DNA from: Phoronis ovalis
Taxonomy: Eukaryota; Phoronida; Phoronidae
Direction: 5' to 3'
DNA length: 12,298 nucleotides
Assembly (NCBI GenBank): GCA_028565635.1
Contig: JAOXYB010046269.1
Coordinates: 1 to 12,298 of the forward strand
A model generated the notes under the pieces. It was not told the origin of the DNA. It did no database searches and was given only the letters and a program-made list of their open reading frames with translations. Numbering within the stretch: position 1 is the first letter of the stretch; each line of letters begins with the position of its first letter. The position numbers and the translations under genes were made by a program. Shown here in pieces: positions 1-6,950 of the stretch.

Positions 1-957
1 TATATCCGGGATATATATCGGCTGTACCGAGAGATGTCACCGTGATTCAAACTGATAATGCATATTGAATGCGGGTATTATCAACTAGTCCCGTTATCCG
101 TTATAATAGGGAAATGGAATTTCGAGCTACGCCTATCTTTCAAAATGTCACTATGCGAAATTTTCAAGAAGCGAAAATAGTGCAGGCGTAGTAATCAGTC
201 ACAAGTCGATGAGCAAACCAATATGTAATCAAAGCGAAAAATAATTACATCTCCAAGAATGATTCGTGCTCTATCTAATTGCGTACGCATTAAGGCCTAG
301 GTAGACGGTACGGAACCTATCCAGATCATGTATGAACCCAGAGATTTCGCTATTCCGGTGCATTCAAGTGAACTATAATTGTATAAGTGTAATGGAACCT
401 TATAAATTACTTCAAATAAAACTCATGGGACTAATATTTATAAAACGTATATGATTCCACACATCTAAATAGTCAACATCCAAGTGTCTCATGCGTCTGC
501 TGGTAGGATTGTTGAAAGTTTAGATTAGAAGTCCAAGTCATGACTCTAAGACAACAAGGGATTCGAACAGTTTGTCATGTGTATAGACTTTAAACTTCAT
601 CACGTCGTCAATAAAAGAAGTTTACTCCTTATAGGAAGCCTAGCAGTCACTGGTTGGCCATCACTAGAGCCATCCTTTAATAGTCAAATGCAATTCAACT
701 AAATAATGCTGAAAAAAAATACCCTTTACTTCTATTTATGATAAATGACCATAAATTATGATCATCCCCAATGTGAGAAATGAACTCTTTAAGTGACCAG
801 TCCAATATATAGTTGCAACAGGATCAAGTTTAAATCCAGATGTATCAGTGTATCACGAGTTTCGGCTTGAGTTGCCTACAACCCGTATAACATCCACCGA
901 TTAAGATCTTAAAAATAAATCATCTATCTCGGACAATCCGGGCGGACAATTTAATTA
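1..957. other. No gene seen
   Basis: Stop codons are frequent in all frames and I find no exon with convincing splice signals. The only local structure is a near-palindrome at the left edge (TATATCC g GGATATA, 1-15). CG dinucleotides seem somewhat more frequent here than in the middle of the window. Confidence 0.5.
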
Positions 958-1092
958 CGAGTGACTGGGATAAAGTTCGTTGAACACGACTTACAACACC
1001 GATTGGACGTTCTCAGTTATTTTTAGGAGTGGTTCATGTCACGTGTAAATTGTCCTTGATGGTGCGTGTCCAACGAATTAGGTCAGTTACTG
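958..1092. repeat. Imperfect inverted repeat abutting the left end of the 906-bp element
   Basis: TTCGTTGAACACG at 976-988 pairs with CGTGTCCAACGAA at 1065-1077 (12 of 13). The similarity continues outward with small gaps, AGTGACTG on the left against CAGTTACT on the right, to about 30 bp. The right arm overlaps the first bases of the element at 1090. The pairing may be ancestral to the insertion site or part of an older, larger element. Confidence 0.5.
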
Positions 1093-1995
1093 TTGATCTC
1101 ATAATGAATAAATAATCGAAATTTCGCAATAACTTTGGGAAAAACATAATTTCCTTCAAGGCACCTGAATAAAAGTGAAAACGGCGACACCACCTAATGT
1201 AGAACGTGATATTTTGAATTTTTCAAATGCGAGTGCAGCGACATCTGGCGAGAGGCGAGATACTTGTTTTCTATGTAATTTTTATGAAAAATGTTTTAAA
1301 AACTGGGACGTAAAATTTACATAGAAAACAAGTATCTCGCCTCTCGCCAGATGTCGCTGCACTCGCTTTACATGGGAAATCAACACTAAAGGAAAACGGT
1401 GGTAATTTGCATATCAATTGATAAGTACACCATCCGTGTAAAGAATCTTTTGTCTAGCACTTGCGTAACATGAACTTTACTAAGGGACACTCCCAAAAAG
1501 TAGCGAAAAGCATGCCGCTTAAAAGCAAACTCCGATTATACCAAACCAGTTATAAATAGTATTTTGAAACTTCATGAGGAGGAAAAAATTAGTCACAAAC
1601 ATATTTATACTTCGTAAACGTTATGGAAAAGAAACCCCCATGTGGAATGTTTTGGCAATGTTTTACATGTCACATAGAAAAACTGTGATCATCACCCAGT
1701 GATTCTGCATATTTCGTATGTTTTGGCATTGTCCCTTGTGCATAAAGCTTTTCTAACTACCCTCCTTATGATTTTCGGCGACATCTGGCGAGATACTTGT
1801 TGTCTATGTAAATTTTACGTCCAAGTTTTTAAAACACTTTTTATAAAAAAATCAGCATTTGAAAAATTCAAAATACCACGTTCTACATTAGGTGGTGTCG
1901 CCGTTTTCACTTTTATTCAGGTGCCTTGAAGGAAATTATGTTTTTCCCAAAGTTATTTCGAAATTTCGATTATTTATACATTGTGAGATCAACAG
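1090..1995. mobile_element. 906-bp non-autonomous element with long terminal inverted repeats (MITE/foldback type)
   Basis: Positions 1090-1230 and 1855-1995 are reverse complements over 141 bp, with only 4 mismatches and no gaps by my alignment. The outer ends read CTGTTGATCTCA and its complement. Both are bounded by TA (1088-1089 and 1996-1997), consistent with a TA target-site duplication as made by Tc1/mariner-type and related transposases. The inverted repeat continues inward in a rearranged form: 1280-1355 matches the complement of about 1778-1850. The core, 1367-1777, has no transposase-like reading frame. The high arm identity suggests recent insertion or arm homogenisation. Two separate inverted insertions of one repeat are an alternative. 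Confidence 0.75.
1229..1366. repeat. Perfect 50-bp inverted repeat (nested hairpin) inside the left arm
   Basis: Positions 1229-1278 and 1317-1366 are exact reverse complements over 50 bp, separated by a 38-bp spacer. Each arm contains GCGACATCTGGCGAG and a GAGATACTTGT segment. The right arm of the host element carries only one such arm (from 1778), so this hairpin is an asymmetric gain on the left or loss on the right. Confidence 0.9.
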
Positions 1996-2199
1996 TAGGG
2001 TCCTTGAAAAACGATTGCACGTCCTATTCGGCAGATGTTAGGAAGCCCTAATTGTATGCCTTTTGTTATTTCAATTCTGATTGTAGATTGAACTAACCAG
2101 GCACAATTTCAAAAAGTACTTGCTGCTCGTTTACATGTAAAATCATAAAACTTAATTTTAAGTTTCTATTTTTAATAATTACAACACCACGGAAACTAC

Positions 2200-2292
2200 A
2201 AGATGGCGCTACGAGCACTTTCGTACATGTTCAAGTGTTTTCGATGGAACCTAGGATATTATAAAACTCTATAATACTTGTAGCGACATCTT
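2200..2292. repeat. Short imperfect inverted repeat with AGATGGCGCTA-type arms
   Basis: AAGATGGCGCTACGAG (2200-2215) pairs with CTTGTAGCGACATCTT (2277-2292) at 14 of 16 positions, with a 61-bp A+T-rich interior. The right arm shares GCGACATCT with the arms of the 906-bp element, hinting at common origin or a shared protein-binding motif. The left arm also resembles the YY1 core AAGATGGCG. Confidence 0.5.
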
Positions 2293-2299
2293 AAAATTA

Positions 2300-2480
2300 C
2301 TACCGTAAACAACGGCGGTTGTGGTGAGTTTGATCTTGATTAAATTATTTATTTTTCAAAAAAAACAATGCAATTTCGCGGGATTCCGCGGCAATGTTAT
2401 AAAGCATATTTTGGGTCTACGGCGCGGTAAAACGAAATTCCATAGGGTCTGAGCTAGGCTCGGGTCCGACTCAAACATAT
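2300..2480. other. Locally CpG-rich patch with a candidate plus-strand splice donor
   Basis: Within A+T-rich surroundings this stretch is enriched in CG dinucleotides, notably at 2377-2391 and 2419-2426. It carries two tiny hairpins: ACAAC-ggcg-GTTGT (2309-2322) and CGCGG-gatt-CCGCG (2377-2390). GTGGTGAGT at 2321-2329 resembles a splice donor. A promoter or first exon is conceivable, but no matching downstream exon was found. Confidence 0.2.
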
Positions 2481-4061
2481 TTTACTGGTACCTATGTGCG
2501 TGAATAGGGTTTTGAAAAGCCCCTAAATGCGTTTTCTCAATTTTAAATTTTAACCCCTTTCACTGGAAGAAATGTTAGATACCCTAAATGCATTGAGAAT
2601 TTTTTTTTTGGAAAATGTCTGGCAAATGAAATTATGGGTAATTCACTCGAACTTGATAGCAAATTAACTTTCGAGACGAAGTTTTGCCAAGTAGTTGGCG
2701 GTTTTGATCGATTTCGACAGCCTAAAAGTGTACAGTTACTGAAATAGGAAGAGAGAATGAAAGAACTCAACTAAATATTGATTTGGGATAGTTTAATAGA
2801 AATATAAATATGAACTATGTCTTGAACAGCAAAATTAAACCTTGGTTGGTTTATCTGTAGTATTTGTTTCATAAACGTTAACTTTGTATAACAAATCTGA
2901 AAGTCCCAATTCCACAGTTAAATAGATAATTCAGAGAAAATGATAGTTACAAATCAACAATAATAATAATGCGGTGTTGAAAACAAAATATAAATACATT
3001 TTTCGAAACAACATAATGATACAATAAATTGAAGTACGACTAGGTAAATCATTAGAAAATAATATCATATTGCACTGCAAAAAAATATATACTATAAAAC
3101 TTTAAAATTCATATTTAGTCATTATATGGTACAGGTATCTAGTAAATTATATGTAAAGTGTTTTATTCTATTGTAATTCACATTACTGTACTTCACTCTC
3201 ATGTCTTAGTTAATTTTAACAATAAACAGCCATTACAATTTAATTCAATATATTCATTTTCTTTTACAAAAAATCGTTATAGTTAACATCCGGGAAACGT
3301 AGCCACAATTGGCAGTGTGTCAATGTGCGTTTGTGAAACCAGGAAAGTCACTGATACATTCTGTAACAACAAATGGATTTTCCACAATTTCCTCTTTATG
3401 AGGAACTCTTACATGTAACTTTCCGTCTTTTTAGCATCAAAACCTATTCATTCACAAAGTAGAAAACACTTTAAAACTGCTTAAACTTGCGGTATCAATA
3501 ATAGATGCGACAGCATTGACAATATCCTTGTTCTTGATACTACAGCATGATATATACTATGCATCTCGTCTTTGTAACAGGAACTACAAAAGTAATTAAA
3601 CAGAAGTAATTAAAATATTGAATTATAATAAAACAGGAAGAATATTTAACTGATGCACTGAAATGTTGTTTGTCAAAATGTCGCCACTTAACGATGTAGA
3701 AGCTGCAGCAGACATTTTCGTTGGCAGTTTTAAAACATCATCATCAACATGTGGCTTATAAATCAAGCCAAAAAAGTATATCATAAGAATCGTTTCATTT
3801 CCGAAGCAGTTATTTGAGTGCCCCCTCCCCGGATACCTGGTCATGAAATCTAGTGCGATACCAGGTATTAGTGCGTGCCGACATTACACATGTACTCGAA
3901 GTTGTAACTCAGAGTAGAAACTATAATTATGTTAATAAGTCATAATTTACTAGAACTGGTGTCCAATGCATCTGTCCGCCTGGGGACTTTTGGTGATGCC
4001 AGTGCTGAGATTTTTCAGAATTATTTGATAAAACAGGAGTTTACAGATCGCCCGGTTACAG
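2481..4061. other. Non-coding stretch, partly likely 3' UTR of the minus-strand precursor gene
   Basis: No supported exon. It contains a short AAT-repeat run near 2957-2969, a small inverted repeat ATACCTGG / CCAGGTAT (3833-3840, 3861-3868), and a solitary segment GAGTGCCCCCTCCCC at about 3816-3830 that resembles the end of the 344-bp element. Confidence 0.4.
3162..3167 (-). terminator. Candidate poly(A) signal for the precursor gene
   Basis: This is the first canonical AATAAA I see on the minus strand downstream of the stop codon at 4062. It would imply a 3' UTR of roughly 900 nt. There is no clear GU-rich element after it, and a variant signal (AATAAT, 4024-4019) lies much closer to the stop, so the true 3' end is uncertain. 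Confidence 0.25.
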
Positions 4062-4370
4062 TCATACTGAAAATTTAAAAGATTGAAGTACCTTCAACAA
4101 CTTAACGTATTGTTCTGGATATCCCAAATCCTGATGAGATTTTATTTTTGGAGGGTTGGTATTCTTTTCAAGATCATGTAAATCATATGACTGAGATCGT
4201 TTTCCAAATCTAAACCTTGTCCGGATAGCGCTGTAACATGTGCATCCTTTTATATCAATGTTTGCAGAACATGCTTCCTGACATGTCATGCTAGAAACGA
4301 TGGATACAATGCACTGGGTAATGAGTAATAGCACTAAGCAATTTGCGTAAACCGTTTTATGTAAGTCCAT
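4062..4370 (-). CDS. Secreted neuropeptide-like precursor with a four-Cys RFRFamide peptide
   Basis: This 102-residue precursor probably yields one amidated peptide hormone or neuropeptide for release through the secretory pathway. Residues 1-9 are a short polar/basic N-terminus. Residues 10-27 are a hydrophobic signal-peptide core (NCLVLLLITQCIVSIVSS), with cleavage likely near residues 26-28. The predicted mature peptide (about 28-55) has cysteines at 30, 34, 43 and 45 (C-x3-C-x8-C-x-C), enough for two disulfides. It ends TRFRF-G-KR, where Gly56 would be the amide donor and Lys57-Arg58 the prohormone convertase site. Residues 59-102 form a Cys-free C-terminal propeptide containing YPEQYVKLLKVLQSF. 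The start is supported by an A at -3, a G at +4, and a splice acceptor (tttccag) ending at 4374, which places the ATG 3 bases into an exon; an intron just before the start codon is a plausible layout for such a gene. RF-amide endings are established for many peptide families. I do not recognise this cysteine framework, so the family assignment is open. A different kind of small Cys-rich secreted peptide remains possible. Confidence 0.75.
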   Translation of the reverse strand: MDLHKTVYANCLVLLLITQCIVSIVSSMTCQEACSANIDIKGCTCYSAIRTRFRFGKRSQSYDLHDLEKNTNPPKIKSHQDLGYPEQYVKLLKVLQSFKFSV

Positions 4371-4390
4371 TTTCTGGAAAGAAATTAAAA
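4371..4390 (-). other. Splice acceptor upstream of the precursor start codon
   Basis: Read on the minus strand, a T-rich tract leads into tttccag, with the AG at 4375-4374. The exon then opens with AAA directly followed by the ATG at 4370. This places a 5' untranslated intron immediately before the coding sequence. The partner donor is not certain. Candidates on the minus strand are GTGAGT at 4548-4543, which would give an intron of about 175 nt, and GTAAGT at 8509-8504, which follows TTTGTAG and would give an intron of about 4.1 kb. Confidence 0.6.
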
Positions 4391-5261
4391 GCAGCTAATA
4401 AAATATTAAAATGATCTAGATGATGAAAACAATACTACAAGAAACCACATAAAAATGTTTTGTAACACATATATCTGCCGCTTCAGTAGCTAGGCTCCTA
4501 TTCCAGTAAGGGCTTGTAATTACTTCTCTTAGCAAATATTTTACTCACAGAAATATAAAATTAATCAACGACATCAAACTCCACTAAATTATCTGCATGT
4601 ATGTAATGACATTGAAAATTAGCAAATCAATGCTCGTTACAGCAATATACTGATGTATATGCCTGTTGTATGTAAACCAGTTTTGTAAAATGTTTTCATG
4701 TAAAATAAAAGAGTTGGTCAACATACGAGTTTGTTTCAATGCATACTTTTGAAAACTGTCCTTTTCATGGCGCAAAAGAATACTCATTTAGATGGAGGCG
4801 CACGACATGGAACATAAAGGAGAGGCAATCTTTATTATAAAGAAATTGATCTTAAAAGTAATCAACAGACATCAACATAAGCAAGAGATGTGGTTTCTTA
4901 TTCCCACAATAGATGTTGCAGGTGGTAGGCATTGATGAAGCAATACGTTTGTTAGTTTCCATGGAAATGCTTATACAAATGTTTGAGGTGTAGGTGGCAG
5001 TTAATGTAAAAGGCTGGTTCCTACTTTATGTCAATTTATTTGCATGTCATACATGTGTGACCATCCGCCGCGGGGAATGGAACTGGCGGCCGTTAACTGT
5101 TCAAAACTGGTGCATCTTAACGCTAGAGCTAGATTAGTGAGTACTCTTAACCTTTGTTGCACATGTATTTTCTATTTCAAAACACTTTTTAAGGCTGTTT
5201 TTGAAATATGTAGAAAAAAATATACGTTTGTTTAACTCGTGTGCTGGCTGAGTGACCGTCC
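4391..5261. other. Upstream side of the precursor gene; intron or promoter sequence
   Basis: No supported coding exon. This is where a 5' non-coding exon of the minus-strand precursor could lie, with a donor-like GTGAGT at 4548-4543. A G+C-richer spot at about 5064-5092 carries the short stem CCGCC / GGCGG, of unknown meaning. Confidence 0.3.
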
Positions 5262-5281
5262 AAGTCAAACTGAGTTGACTT
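5262..5281. repeat. Small perfect hairpin
   Basis: AAGTCAA (5262-5268) and TTGACTT (5275-5281) form a 7-bp stem with a 6-base loop. An A-rich run follows, but nothing nearby suggests a transcript end. Confidence 0.3.
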
Positions 5282-5372
5282 TAAAAAAAATCACGATCAA
5301 ATGCACATCTAAAAAAGTCAATAAACTGAATAAAAGTTTTTATTTTAAAATCTTGATTTCAAAACATTACTT

Positions 5373-5442
5373 GTAGTACCTGGATATAACGTCACTTAGT
5401 ACTAGTCCGCGGATTTGTACCAAGCTGACATCCGGATACTAC
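5373..5442. repeat. Imperfect inverted repeat, 13-bp arms
   Basis: GTAGTACCTGGAT (5373-5385) and ATCCGGATACTAC (5430-5442) pair at 11 of 13 positions around a 44-bp loop. No target-site duplication is evident. Confidence 0.35.
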
Positions 5443-6017
5443 GTGTTACTATTGTAAACTGCTTCATTAAACTCCAATTATCTTTGATTTAACGCCGAAG
5501 GATTAAAGACAAACAGAAATGTTTCAATTTATGCACCCACAAGAAACATATATAGTTGTAACAGTGGATGGTAACCACAGTTATCTTTTTAAAGAAATCA
5601 CATGACATATAAAACAAATGTAGCGCAACAAGCAGATATCACACATTCAAACATGCTGGGCGTATGCTTTGTCACGGCGAGCAAAAATGTTTTTCCTACT
5701 CTATTTCCTTTCTTATCGCAAAATTTATATTTTTATATCTAATTTTGATAGTAGTAGACTGACACCTATAGCAAATTAACATGCGTAATGTCCTGTTTAC
5801 CACGTTGCTTCGTGTTCAACTTAGCTGAAAGCTTTTTATCTCAAACTAGACACTGTGTCATTTGAATCACGAATGCAGTATTCTATTTTTACATACTTTG
5901 ATGAGTCATGTTAACCAAATTGAAATTAAAGAAGATATTTTCTTATGCCGGTACTATGAATTTCACGTTATATATTATGATATGCACATGTCTATGAGAG
6001 AACATATTTATAAACTG

Positions 6018-6525
6018 CAAGTGCGTCAATGCCATCAGGAATGTGCTCTCCATTCTGGTAATGTTCCAATGTGGAAGTTACAATTTAGAATAGACTATAG
6101 ATCCATGTTAGTGTGTCATTCCTGATGATGTTTACCTTATGCATTATGACACCATCAATGTTTGTACGTAAAGGGCAAGTGCGATTTTCATGAAGATTCT
6201 CAGAAATGTTTGTTTACTTCACTGGTATTTCCTTGAAAAATGTGATTGAACCCCATGAATACTTTACTTAAGATTTTAAAATGATCTGTGCATCATTCAT
6301 TTTCGATCAAAGGAAAAATGGTGTTTCGCAGTTGTTGAACTCATTCTCGTGAAGTTTAATTGTATTCTTTATGCGCAGTGTTGTAAAAGAAGCGATATGA
6401 CATCCGTGAATGTTTACAAGAACTTTTGTACACCAATATTTCCGTTTTTAAAGAAGTGTTTTGGACTTAGTGAGTTTTCTCAGGAATGCTTATAATTATA
6501 TACTAGTAATTCTTTGAAGTGTGTA
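6018..6525. repeat. Dispersed diverged repeat copies
   Basis: Related segments lie at 6018-6075 and 6174-6244. Both start GCAAGTGCG and continue through CAGRAATGT and CTGGTA to TTCC. A further related copy is at 6477-6525, and 6197-6244 aligns with it over about 48 bp at roughly 70% by eye. A weaker copy may lie near 6405-6452. An 11-bp exact inverted repeat, CATCAGGAATG (6033-6043) and CATTCCTGATG (6117-6127), is embedded. Confidence 0.4.
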
Positions 6526-6722
6526 ATGTACTCCACAATTTAGCTCAGTTCCAATGTCAGATTTTCAAAGATTAAAATAACAAAATTATCACGACCATTC
6601 AATTACATTATAAGGTGTGTCATTTTAAGTGATTTGCACCAATTATAAACATAAATTTACATTCAGTGCGGATTTTTTTCTATTTCTGTTCCCCGATCTA
6701 AAATAATATTCTTTTTCGAGTA

Positions 6723-6950
6723 GATACAACTTTGTAATTTACGTGTTAGCTATTATGTTCGGAATTTGCATGACACAAAAATTCTTTAGGCTCTTATGTT
6801 AAAGATTGATGATGCAGACATTATTTTAGTGATTATGTTAAACGAAGTGATGAAGCAAAAATTGTTCTAGCTTTTAAACTAAAAAATGTGAATATGAAAA
6901 TTCTTTCGTATATTAAGTTTTAAGATAATGATGATGCAAATATTATTAAA
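6723..6950. repeat. Degenerate tandem repeat, about 40-bp unit, about 5-6 copies
   Basis: Units resemble GATGATGCAAAAATT followed by TTTTAG and TTATGTTAAA. The anchor TATGTT or its variants recurs at 6754, 6795 and 6834, then as TTAAAC near 6875 and TAAGTT near 6914, so spacing is 39-41 bp. GATGATGCA or variants open units near 6808, 6849 and 6931. Copies are strongly diverged, marking an old minisatellite. No open frame runs through it. Confidence 0.6.

Noticed and set aside
558-568. GGGATTCGAAC, the complement of a tRNA-type B box
   Set aside because: The flanking bases do not form a T-arm stem and no D-arm, anticodon arm or A box is found at the right distance, so neither a tRNA nor a SINE head is supported.
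1699-1929. 76-codon open frame on the plus strand
   Set aside because: It lies mostly inside the right inverted arm of the 906-bp element and has no recognisable domain; the openness is a by-product of the repeat.
2543-2770. 75-codon open frame on the minus strand
   Set aside because: No domain, signal peptide or splice context; length is within what chance gives across six frames of this window.
3623-3844. 73-codon open frame on the minus strand, possibly a further exon of the precursor gene
   Set aside because: The only acceptor-like sequence before it (catgaccag) has a weak pyrimidine tract, the frame contains what looks like a transposon terminus, and the precursor already has its own stop upstream.
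4584-4787. 67-codon open frame on the minus strand just upstream of the precursor
   Set aside because: No domain and ordinary A+T-rich composition; it ends in a stop before the candidate donor at 4548, so it cannot join the precursor frame.
5064-5110. CCGCC / GGCGG stem followed by GCTAG words, considered as a Helitron 3' end
   Set aside because: The stem is only 5 bp with a long loop, and no CTRR terminus at the usual short distance or matching 5' TC end could be defined.
5044-5235. 63-codon open frame on the plus strand
   Set aside because: Cys and hydrophobic residues are scattered with no signal-peptide order, and there are no splice or poly(A) signals fitting it.
5862-6125. 87-codon open frame on the plus strand
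   Set aside because: Its 3' half lies in diverged repeat copies and an inverted repeat, and the peptide is His/Met/Cys-rich with no recognisable fold.
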